A DNA stretch of 6,345 bases from Actinomycetota bacterium (GTDB lineage Bacteria > Actinomycetota > Actinomycetes > Nanopelagicales > Nanopelagicaceae). Of the stretch, positions 1 to 5,573 are shown one piece after another. The translations under genes were made by a program, and so were the position numbers. Under the pieces are notes generated by a model. That model did not search any database, had not been told where the DNA came from, and was given only the letters and a program-made list of their open reading frames with translations. Numbering within the stretch: position 1 is the first letter of the stretch; every line of letters begins with the position of its first letter. Where the stretch lies: NCBI GenBank assembly GCA_009706135.1, contig WLRX01000055.1:1-6345 (forward strand), read 5' to 3'.

Positions 1-99
1 CACGGAACTACAAGTTTAATAATTGGCGGACACTTAGAATCTGAAAATTTTGAAACCGCCCTCGATGCAGTAGAACTTGCACTCGGAATTAAGAGATAG
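1..99 (+). CDS. C-terminal end of an unrecognised protein (5' truncated)
   Basis: An open frame enters from the left edge and ends at TAG 97-99, giving the last 32 residues, which begin HGTTSLIIGGHLESENF and end in LGIKR. A glycine-rich beta-strand-like stretch (SLIIGGH) is followed by an amphipathic helix (about residues 16-30), which looks like the C-terminus of a soluble alpha/beta protein. I do not recognise the family from this fragment. Codon use matches the neighbouring genes. The gene is followed 8 nt later by a 38-codon ORF on the same strand, so the two may be co-transcribed. Confidence 0.6.
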   Translation, partial: HGTTSLIIGGHLESENFETALDAVELALGIKR

Positions 100-107
100 G
101 GTCAGGT

Positions 108-224
108 ATGAGCGAGATCTTGCCGAATATAACAACGGATGAAATAGATCACGAACAAGCTCTTGAAGATGCACGTCGCGAAGCTGAAATAAAAGCGGAT
201 AAGCCGCCGCATCACGAAAGTTAA
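108..224 (+). CDS. Candidate 38-residue charged small protein
   Basis: ATG 108-110 opens a 38-codon frame closed by TAA 222-224. The protein starts MSEILPNITTDEIDHEQ and continues as a highly charged, helix-prone segment (EDARREAEIKADK), ending in a PPHHES tail. It has no cysteine, signal peptide or membrane segment. Support for it being real: it starts 8 nt after the upstream stop, is preceded by purine-rich GATAGGGTCAGG, which gives a weak ribosome binding site, and fills exactly the space between the upstream gene and the convergent zinc-ribbon gene, its stop abutting that gene's stop. Function is unknown. It could be a chance ORF. Confidence 0.5.
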   Translation: MSEILPNITTDEIDHEQALEDARREAEIKADKPPHHES

Positions 225-458
225 TTATTCAGTTTTTGGTGCTGGTGCAGGGGTTGGTGTTGGAGTTTTAGCAGTACTTGATTTTGCAGAATCTGTTTTA
301 TAAAAACCAGAACCTTTAAATACAACGCCGACTGCAGAATAAATCTTTCTAACTTCGCCCTTACATTCAGGGCAGGTTGTCAGCGAGGCTTCGGAAAATG
401 ATTGAAAAGCCTCAAATTGGTGGTCACAGTCAGCGCACGCATATTGATATGTAGGCAT
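225..458 (-). CDS. FmdB-family zinc-ribbon protein, Ruc-like
   Basis: A 77-residue protein opening MPTYQYACADC. Four cysteines (C8, C11, C29, C32) form two CxxC knuckles of the FmdB zinc ribbon, followed by the family's VGVVFKGSGFYKTDS signature at about residues 43-57. The tail (58-77) is a disordered Ser/Thr/Pro/Ala stretch. The pattern closely resembles mycobacterial Rv0991c (Ruc), described as a redox-regulated chaperone in which zinc-ribbon cysteine oxidation switches on activity. As in mycobacteria, a cyclo-ligase gene on the same strand lies nearby, though here three plus-strand genes intervene. Transfer of chaperone function is inference; the fold call is firm. A clear ribosome binding site (AAAGGA on the minus strand, 466-472) lies 7 nt before the ATG. 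The gene is cytoplasmic and probably monocistronic. Confidence 0.9.
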   Translation of the reverse strand: MPTYQYACADCDHQFEAFQSFSEASLTTCPECKGEVRKIYSAVGVVFKGSGFYKTDSAKSSTAKTPTPTPAPAPKTE

Positions 459-465
459 CTGACTA

Positions 466-472
466 TTCCTTT
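466..472 (-). promoter_or_regulatory. Ribosome binding site of the zinc-ribbon gene
   Basis: Read on the minus strand this is AAAGGAA, 7 nt before the ATG that ends at 458. It fixes the start of the FmdB-family gene, which is also the position of the canonical MPTY N-terminus. Confidence 0.7.
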
Positions 473-550
473 CTAGCTATTTTTACTCTTCAGGGGTAGA
501 TACCAAGTCTAAAGAAGTGGGAAGATAGATGCGAATTACAGTCGCGAAAA

Positions 551-557
551 GGGGGAG
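551..557 (+). promoter_or_regulatory. Purine-rich ribosome binding site deciding the copC start
   Basis: GGGGGAG lies 4 nt before ATG 562. It favours that ATG over the in-frame ATG at 529, whose use would put 11 extra residues before a typical signal peptide. Confidence 0.7.
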
Positions 558-561
558 CATA

Positions 562-1083
562 ATGAAGATCAAGCGGAAATTGAGCGTTGCAATAATTGCG
601 CTCTTTATCGCTTCTCCATCAGCAAGTGCTAATTCACTTACAGCCACTAATCCAATGAGTGGTGCAACTGTGAATGTTGCACCAAGTGCTGTCAGCGTTA
701 CAGGCCAACTTCCTCTTATCGACGCCGGCAATTCAATGGAAGTAACTGACCCTCAAGGCAAACGTGTTGATGACGGTGTACTTGCAATTGATGGAGCAAG
801 TGCGGTCATTGGTTTAAAAACTCTGAAAGTTGCAGGCGTTTACACAGTCACATATGCACTTTTTGCAGAAAATGATGTTCCGCTCGAAGGTTCATTCAGA
901 TTTACTTTTGCGGCTCCAAGTGAGATTACTACACCGCAGCCAATTCCAACTGAAAGCACTACTCCAAAAGCTGAAGTGAGTAATTGGGGAACGAACGCTT
1001 TTGTTATTGGGTTGCTTGTAGTTGCATTCTTCGTTCTTGTTCTACTCTCCCTGTACGCACGAAAGATATTTAAAGAGAGATGA
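562..1083 (+). CDS. CopC-domain membrane-anchored protein lacking copper ligands
   Basis: A 173-residue exported protein. Residues 1-23 form a Sec signal peptide (MKIKRK n-region, hydrophobic core, SASA cleavage motif, probably cut before N24). Residues about 25-118 resemble the CopC/YobA immunoglobulin-like beta-barrel: the N-terminal NPMSGATVNVAPSAV matches the family's PxxGxxVxxxPxxV pattern, the middle VTDPQGKRV matches its VxDPxGxRV strand, and YTVTYAL...GSFRFTF is the usual C-terminal strand pair. A Pro/Thr linker (121-137) leads to a single TM helix (about 144-165) and a basic cytoplasmic tail. Family members bind Cu(II) through the mature N-terminal His and a DxH motif in the YxVxW...SxDGHP region; here the mature start is Asn and that region reads FAENDVPLEG. 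The protein contains no His or Cys. It overlaps copD by 4 nt (ATGA), so the two are translationally coupled. Confidence 0.82.
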   Translation: MKIKRKLSVAIIALFIASPSASANSLTATNPMSGATVNVAPSAVSVTGQLPLIDAGNSMEVTDPQGKRVDDGVLAIDGASAVIGLKTLKVAGVYTVTYALFAENDVPLEGSFRFTFAAPSEITTPQPIPTESTTPKAEVSNWGTNAFVIGLLVVAFFVLVLLSLYARKIFKER

Positions 1084-2930
1084 TTTCTGCACTGGTTACA
1101 GCCAGTAAATTCTTTTCAACCCTTTCAAGTTTTGTAACTATTGGGGCACTACTGGCCCTCGCTTTTCTGGTTTTAGATAAAGAAGGAAAACTTTCCACCA
1201 GTGGAGTGAAAATTCGAGCCATTGTTTCGATTTCTGCACTGCTCTGGTTTTTAAGCAGCTTTCTAAATATGTTGTTTACATTGGCTAATATTTTGGGTGA
1301 ACCGCTCTCAGGGGTTTTAGACCCAACGGTTTTGCAATCTTTCATATTTCAAATTTCACTTGGCCAGTACCTTTTCTTTCAAACTGCTATCGCTTTATTC
1401 GTGGCGATAACATCTCGAGCGTTAACTTCCTCCGGATATACCGCGCTCCTTTTACTCATGTCACTTATTGCCATAGCCGCACCAGTTTTTCAAAGTCACT
1501 CAGCATCTAGCGGTTCGCACGCACTTGCGATTGGCTCATTATTCATTCACGTTATTGCGCTCTCGTTTTGGGTCGGCGGCGTAATAGCAATTGCCCTACT
1601 AAATGAAAATGATCGCAAAATTTCTTTACCCCGGTTTAGTCATATTGCATTATGGGCAGCAATCGCAGTTGTTATAAGTGGAGTATTAAATGCGAGTGCT
1701 CGACTAAATTTTGCTGCTGCTTGGTCAACAAGTTATGCATATGTCGTAATAGTTAAAGTCGCCCTAACTTCAATTTTGCTTTTCTTCGGATATAAGCATA
1801 GAAATCATTTGGCGGCTAAACCTTCAGTTAATTGGGGTGCGATGACTCGCCTGATTTCAGTAGAAGCGGCCATCATGATTTTTGTAACGGCACTTGGCTC
1901 TTGGCTTTCTTCTAATCAACCGCCTGCACGTGGTGGAGAACAACCATTTAATGCTGCACTTGCTGTGGCAGGAATAAAAATGCCGGATGCACCAACATTT
2001 AAAGGAATTCTTTTTGCATATGATCCAGACGTTTTGATGATTGGCTTATTAATTTTAGCTGTTGCTCTATACATAAAAGGAGTTGTTGTTCTTGCCCGAC
2101 GTGGGGATAAATGGCCAGTAGGTCGGACTATTTCATTCGCTTTAGGTATTTCCGCAATCGATTTTGCAACAAGTGGCGGACTAGGTGTTTATGCGCACTT
2201 TGCTTTTTCATGGCACATGGTGGCACACATGGTTTTGGGAATGATTGCACCAATCGGAATAGTTCTTGGTGCTCCAATTACTTTGGCACTTCGTACTTTG
2301 CCACAATCTCGTGATGGGGTGGAACGTGGGGTACGTGGATTATTAATTTCAGCTTTACACTCACGATATTCACGAATAATTACTAATCCTGTTGTTGCTC
2401 TTGCAATATTTGACGGATCTCTCTTTGCTCTGTATTTCACATCGTTATTTGGCGGAATGATGCAGAGTCACCAAGGGCACCTATTCATGAACATCCACTT
2501 CATGCTTGCAGGAATACTTTTTTTCCATGTGATTGTTGGCATAGACCCCAATCCAAGAAAAGTGCCCCATATCGTACGCATTGTTATTCTCTTTGCTGCA
2601 ATGAGTATTCATGCATTCTTCTCCGTTGCACTCATGTCTACAACAACGTTGATTGATGGTGGATATTTCGAATCGCTTCAACGTCCTTGGTCCATTGATT
2701 TACTTGCAGATCAACAATCTGGTGGCGCTATTGGTTGGGCGATGGGAGAGATTCCAATTCTTATCGCTCTCGTTGCTACATTCATCCAGTGGTTGCGCGA
2801 TGATTCAAATGAAGCAAAGCGCATTGATCGCAAAACGGCTCGCATGGCAGCACTTGGTCAACCTGATGAACTTGCGGAGTACAACTTGTATCTCAATAAT
2901 CTAAATAAGCGAGATAAGGAGGCGAATTAG
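1080..2930 (+). CDS. CopD-CtaG fusion: copper import / cytochrome c oxidase assembly membrane protein
   Basis: A 616-residue polytopic membrane protein of the CopD-CtaG fusion type common in Actinobacteria. The N-terminal half (about 1-280) is CopD-like, with its core signature around 138-170: H140, H147 and H157 followed by WVGG (164-167). The second half (about 310-575) is a caa3-type CtaG domain, with YAHFAFSWHMVAHM (371-384; H373, H379, H383) and SHQGHLFMNIHF (463-474; H464, H467, H473), then H483 before GIDPNP. Roughly 14 or more hydrophobic segments are visible. The C-terminal 40 residues are charged and cytosolic. CopD is thought to move copper across the membrane; CtaG is linked to Cu delivery to cytochrome oxidase. 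The ATG overlaps the copC stop, with AAAGAGAG just upstream, indicating coupled translation. The transport direction is not shown by sequence. Unlike the CopC partner, both halves keep their histidines. Confidence 0.9.
   Translation: MISALVTASKFFSTLSSFVTIGALLALAFLVLDKEGKLSTSGVKIRAIVSISALLWFLSSFLNMLFTLANILGEPLSGVLDPTVLQSFIFQISLGQYLFFQTAIALFVAITSRALTSSGYTALLLLMSLIAIAAPVFQSHSASSGSHALAIGSLFIHVIALSFWVGGVIAIALLNENDRKISLPRFSHIALWAAIAVVISGVLNASARLNFAAAWSTSYAYVVIVKVALTSILLFFGYKHRNHLAAKPSVNWGAMTRLISVEAAIMIFVTALGSWLSSNQPPARGGEQPFNAALAVAGIKMPDAPTFKGILFAYDPDVLMIGLLILAVALYIKGVVVLARRGDKWPVGRTISFALGISAIDFATSGGLGVYAHFAFSWHMVAHMVLGMIAPIGIVLGAPITLALRTLPQSRDGVERGVRGLLISALHSRYSRIITNPVVALAIFDGSLFALYFTSLFGGMMQSHQGHLFMNIHFMLAGILFFHVIVGIDPNPRKVPHIVRIVILFAAMSIHAFFSVALMSTTTLIDGGYFESLQRPWSIDLLADQQSGGAIGWAMGEIPILIALVATFIQWLRDDSNEAKRIDRKTARMAALGQPDELAEYNLYLNNLNKRDKEAN
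2916..2922 (+). promoter_or_regulatory. Strong ribosome binding site of the acyl-CoA dehydrogenase gene
   Basis: AAGGAGG, a full anti-16S match, is embedded in the last codons of the copD-ctaG gene and lies 10 nt before ATG 2933. It is the best Shine-Dalgarno in the window and supports strong independent initiation within the operon. Confidence 0.75.
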
Positions 2931-2932
2931 TA

Positions 2933-4078
2933 ATGGATTCACTCTTTTCTTTACCAGCTGAATACGAAGCACTTCGTCAAAGCGTTCGCTCTCTTGCCCA
3001 GAAAGAAATTGCTCCCTATGCAAAAGCAGTTGATGAGGAACATCGCTATCCAATTGAAGCCGCACAAGCCTTAGCAAAAGCTGGATTATTTGCTGCACAT
3101 GTACCAACAGAATTTGGCGGCGACGGTGCCGATGCACTCGCTGTTGTACTAATTATTGAAGAAGTGGCTCGCGCATGTGGATCATCTTCTCTGATTCCAG
3201 CAGTCAACAAGTTAGGTTCGATGCCGTTAATTCTTGGCGGAACATCTGAACAGAAAAAAAGATGGCTGACACCATTGGCTCAAGGTAAAGGTTTTTCTTA
3301 CTGTCTTTCCGAGTCTGAAGCAGGATCAGATGCTGCAGCCATTCTCACTAAAGCGATTAAGAGTGGCGACTCGTGGATTATCAACGGAAGTAAAAAATGG
3401 ATTTCAAATGCTGAAATTTCAGATTTCTATACCGTTATTGCACAAACCGACCCAGCACTTGGATCTAAGGGGATTACGGCATTCGTGGTAGAAAAATCCG
3501 ATGCTGGTGTTTCCTTCGGTGCACCAGAGAAAAAAATGGGATTTCGCGGTTCACCAACTCGTGAAGTGTATTTTGATAATGTTGAAATTTCAGATGATCG
3601 ACGCGTAGGCGAAGTTGGCAAGGGTTTTGTACTAGCAATGGACACCTTAGATCACACAAGAATTACAATCGCTGCACAAGCAATTGGAATTGCACAAGGT
3701 GCGCTAGATATTGCAACGGCGTATGCACATGAACGCCAACAATTCAAAAAACCTATTTTCGATTTCCAAGGGATTCAATTTATGTTGGCTGATATGGCGA
3801 TGAATATTGAAGCTGCTCGCCAACTTACTTATGCAGCAGCGGTGAAGAGTGAAAATGGGGAAAAAGACTTAAAGTTCTTCTCCGCTTCAAGTAAGTGCTT
3901 TGCCAGCGATGTTGCAATGAAAGTTACTCAGGATGCTGTACAGATACTTGGTGGCTATGGGTATGTATCTGATTATCCAGTTGAGCGAATGATGCGAGAT
4001 GCCAAGCTAACGCAAATTTATGAAGGCACAAATCAAGTGCAAAGAATTGTGATTGCTCGCAACTTACCTGTTCGTTAG
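2933..4078 (+). CDS. Acyl-CoA dehydrogenase, short/branched-chain type
   Basis: A 381-residue protein of normal family length, complete across all three ACAD regions. The N-terminal helical domain covers about 1-120. The middle beta domain carries SESEAGSD (126-133) for FAD/substrate contact, KKWISNA (154-160) and GFRGSPTREVYFDNV (203-217). The C-terminal helical domain carries QILGGYGYVSDYPVERMMRD (337-356) and IYEGTNQVQR (362-371), where E364 sits at the catalytic base position of the SCAD/MCAD class. It oxidises an acyl-CoA to the 2-enoyl-CoA and passes electrons to ETF. It resembles the FadE25-like actinobacterial group, but chain length and branching preference cannot be read from this. 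It starts 2 nt after the copD-ctaG stop behind a strong ribosome binding site, so it is the third gene of that operon. No ETF or other beta-oxidation gene is in the window. Confidence 0.93.
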   Translation: MDSLFSLPAEYEALRQSVRSLAQKEIAPYAKAVDEEHRYPIEAAQALAKAGLFAAHVPTEFGGDGADALAVVLIIEEVARACGSSSLIPAVNKLGSMPLILGGTSEQKKRWLTPLAQGKGFSYCLSESEAGSDAAAILTKAIKSGDSWIINGSKKWISNAEISDFYTVIAQTDPALGSKGITAFVVEKSDAGVSFGAPEKKMGFRGSPTREVYFDNVEISDDRRVGEVGKGFVLAMDTLDHTRITIAAQAIGIAQGALDIATAYAHERQQFKKPIFDFQGIQFMLADMAMNIEAARQLTYAAAVKSENGEKDLKFFSASSKCFASDVAMKVTQDAVQILGGYGYVSDYPVERMMRDAKLTQIYEGTNQVQRIVIARNLPVR

Positions 4079-4617
4079 TTATTTCTAAATCGCACAATTA
4101 AATCGGGGGTAGCCGCTGCATCAACGGCGATGTCATGATCTTCACGAGGCAGTACCTCACTCGTTACTTCGCCAGAATGTACGAGAGCAATTTTCCAGCC
4201 AGTCATATTCGGAAGAGTGCGATCGTAATATCCACCACCTTGCCCGAGTCGATAACCATCTCTATCAATTCGAAGTGCCGGCACAATTACCACATCTATT
4301 GTTGGCAGCACCGAAATCACTTCACCCACGGGTTCTAGGATATTTTTCTTTTCTAGTAGTTTGCTCTCATCGCCATCCCAATAAATCCAATCAATGTGAT
4401 CTTTATTTACGCGTGGCAACAGAAGTGTTTTACCAGATTCTATTAATGCGCGATTTAGTTCGGTGGTACTAGGTTCATGACCATACGAAACATAACTGGC
4501 TACTGTTGTGGCCTGTAATACTTCTGGAGTTGAAAGCACATTTGTGTAAACCGCAGGGATAAATGCCTCACGTCTTTCGCGGCGATACCGCTCACGCATT
4601 TGTGCTTTATCTTTCAT
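4075..4617 (-). CDS. 5-formyltetrahydrofolate cyclo-ligase
   Basis: A 180-residue cytosolic enzyme of the MTHFS (YgfA/5-FCL) family, of usual length. It converts 5-formyl-THF plus ATP to 5,10-methenyl-THF, returning a storage or inhibitory folate to the one-carbon pool. Visible signatures: a basic N-terminal helix (KAQMRERYRRERRE, 4-17), SYGHEPST (44-51) in the folate/ATP pocket, the glycine-rich RLGQGGGYYDR (123-133), which is the family hallmark, and LPREDHDIAVD (156-166). The ATG is supported by AGGGGA 6 nt upstream on the minus strand (4624-4629). The gene converges on the acyl-CoA dehydrogenase gene and overlaps it by 4 nt, so no intergenic terminator is possible there. In mycobacteria the same gene sits beside the fmdB/ruc gene and galU; here both adjacencies are broken. 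Confidence 0.93.
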   Translation of the reverse strand: MKDKAQMRERYRRERREAFIPAVYTNVLSTPEVLQATTVASYVSYGHEPSTTELNRALIESGKTLLLPRVNKDHIDWIYWDGDESKLLEKKNILEPVGEVISVLPTIDVVIVPALRIDRDGYRLGQGGGYYDRTLPNMTGWKIALVHSGEVTSEVLPREDHDIAVDAAATPDLIVRFRNN

Positions 4618-4661
4618 CGCAAATCCCCTAGAAATCTAGTTACTACAAGTATGGTGTGATT
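4618..4661. promoter_or_regulatory. Divergent control region with 12-bp palindrome and leaderless-type -10 box
   Basis: This 44-nt spacer serves the cyclo-ligase (-) and the MoeA-like gene (+). On the minus strand AGGGGA (4624-4629) is a good ribosome binding site. On the plus strand there is no Shine-Dalgarno; instead TATGGT (4650-4655) fits the TANNNT -10 pattern and is followed by exactly 6 nt and then ATG 4662, the spacing expected if transcription starts at the A of the start codon. An inverted repeat CTAGA-AA-TCTAG (4628-4639) lies in between and also holds a minus-strand TANNNT (TAGATT, 4633-4638). No clear -35 boxes are visible. Confidence 0.5.
4628..4639. repeat. Short palindrome CTAGA-AA-TCTAG
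   Basis: Perfect 5-bp arms around a 2-nt centre, placed between two divergent starts. It could be a small operator, or chance in AT-rich sequence. No second copy was noticed in the window. Confidence 0.4.
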
Positions 4662-5573
4662 ATGGCAGAGCAAATGCGCGTTGATGAGTTCCTCAGTTCA
4701 TTACTGGGAATTTGCCACCTACTTGAGCCACTTGATTTACCATTATTGGATGCGCATGGCGCAACATTGGCGGAAGATATTTATGCCGGCGAAAGATTAG
4801 TATTGCGAGCCAATAGCCGTATTCGTTCCACACAAATTGGATTGGCAGCATCAATCGGTCTTGATCATTTACCAACACGACCACATCCGCGAGTTGTAAT
4901 TTTGTCGGCAGGTCCAGACTTAGTCGAACCGGGACAAAAACTTAAAGCTGATGAAGAGTTCGAAACAAATTCATGGTTACTCACAACAGCAGTTCGCGAA
5001 GTTGGGGCCATTGGATATCGCGTTCACTCGATTCCGGATGACGAAGAAGAACTATTAGCAGTAATTGAAGATCAACTAGTACGAGCCGACCTTATTGTCA
5101 TTAGCGGTGAACGCAATGATGACTCATTTGATCTCATAACTCGAACCTTGCAAAAAATGGGCGACATAACAACTCTTGATCTAGCGATTGAAAATAGTGG
5201 CCGCCATAATTTCGGCCAAATCGGTCCTGATAAAACTCCTGTCGTGACATTACCCGGCGATCCAATCAACGCATATATTTCATTCGAACTTTTTGTTCGC
5301 CCCATGATTCGTACAATGCTCGGTGCATCAACAATTCATCGTCCATCAGTGAAAGCAAAACTAGAAAAAGCAATAACCTCAACTTCAGGAACGCGTTCAT
5401 ATGTCCGCGCAATCCTCTCTGAAGATGCAAGCTCTGTTCGCTCCTTGGACATACAGGATGAAATTTCGACACTTTCCGATGCAAACTCTTTCATTGCACT
5501 GAGCGAGAAAGATGAAAAAATTGCAGCCGGCGAATCCGTAAACGTGGTGGTACTTGAGCGGCGATACATTTAA
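4662..5573 (+). CDS. Shortened, active-site-less MoeA/gephyrin-like protein (Glp-like)
   Basis: A 303-residue protein from ATG 4662 (305 from GTG 4656). Homology to MoeA/gephyrin-E is clear: the N-terminal helix and LLDAHGATLAED (28-39); then directly AGERLVL and QIGLAASIGLD (58-68), RVVILSAGPDLVEPG (77-91), DDEEELLAVIEDQLVRADL (126-144), LPGDPINAYISFELFVRP (197-214) and a C-terminal barrel (about 226-301). Normal MoeA is about 400 residues; the 120-130 residues between LAED and AGE, including the FDNSAMDGYA loop and the GADAVV region (subdomain II and part of I), are absent. Residues aligned to E. coli MoeA K275 and K279 are D173 and E177, PGKP reads NSGR (178-181), and SGGVS reads SGERN (148-152). 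Molybdenum insertion is therefore unlikely. With a GlpR-like gene downstream, a Glp-type division scaffold role is inferred. A frameshift is unlikely, since the frame is clean and codon use is normal. Confidence 0.85.
   Translation: MAEQMRVDEFLSSLLGICHLLEPLDLPLLDAHGATLAEDIYAGERLVLRANSRIRSTQIGLAASIGLDHLPTRPHPRVVILSAGPDLVEPGQKLKADEEFETNSWLLTTAVREVGAIGYRVHSIPDDEEELLAVIEDQLVRADLIVISGERNDDSFDLITRTLQKMGDITTLDLAIENSGRHNFGQIGPDKTPVVTLPGDPINAYISFELFVRPMIRTMLGASTIHRPSVKAKLEKAITSTSGTRSYVRAILSEDASSVRSLDIQDEISTLSDANSFIALSEKDEKIAAGESVNVVVLERRYI

Larger units (their letters stand above)
459..561. promoter_or_regulatory. Divergent promoter region, fmdB-like / copC-like genes
   Basis: This 103-nt spacer separates two outward-reading genes, so it should hold both promoters. 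On the plus strand a TANNNT -10-like hexamer (TACAGT, 537-542) lies shortly before the copC ribosome binding site, but I see no convincing -35 box. On the minus strand TTGGTA and TAAAAA occur 15 nt apart before the ribosome binding site, a suboptimal pairing. The existence of promoters here is inferred mainly from gene orientation; the exact boxes are tentative. Confidence 0.4.

Noticed and set aside
233..275. GGT/GGTGTT-rich repetitive stretch
   Set aside because: It simply encodes, on the minus strand, the Thr-Pro/Ala-Pro tail of the zinc-ribbon protein; low-complexity coding, not a separate repeat element.
529..561. Upstream ATG extension of the copC-like gene
   Set aside because: It would add 11 residues ahead of a typical signal peptide, and the strong GGGGGAG site points to ATG 562.
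483..731. Minus-strand 82-codon ORF with hydrophobic segments, antisense to the copC-like gene
   Set aside because: It lies almost wholly opposite a well-supported CopC coding sequence and its control region; the hydrophobicity is explained by the complementary codons. No ribosome binding site or recognisable domain.
1070..1345. Minus-strand 91-codon ORF
   Set aside because: Antisense shadow of the CopD N-terminus, with no family resemblance.
3427..3659. Two overlapping minus-strand ORFs inside the acyl-CoA dehydrogenase
   Set aside because: Both are opposite conserved ACAD motifs and their translations are low-complexity, domain-free sequences.
4656..5573. Reading the short MoeA-like gene as a frameshifted pseudogene
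   Set aside because: The frame is open throughout, conserved motifs follow in order on both sides of the missing segment, the C-terminal domain is intact, and the gene is in a compact operon, which fits a functional shortened protein better.
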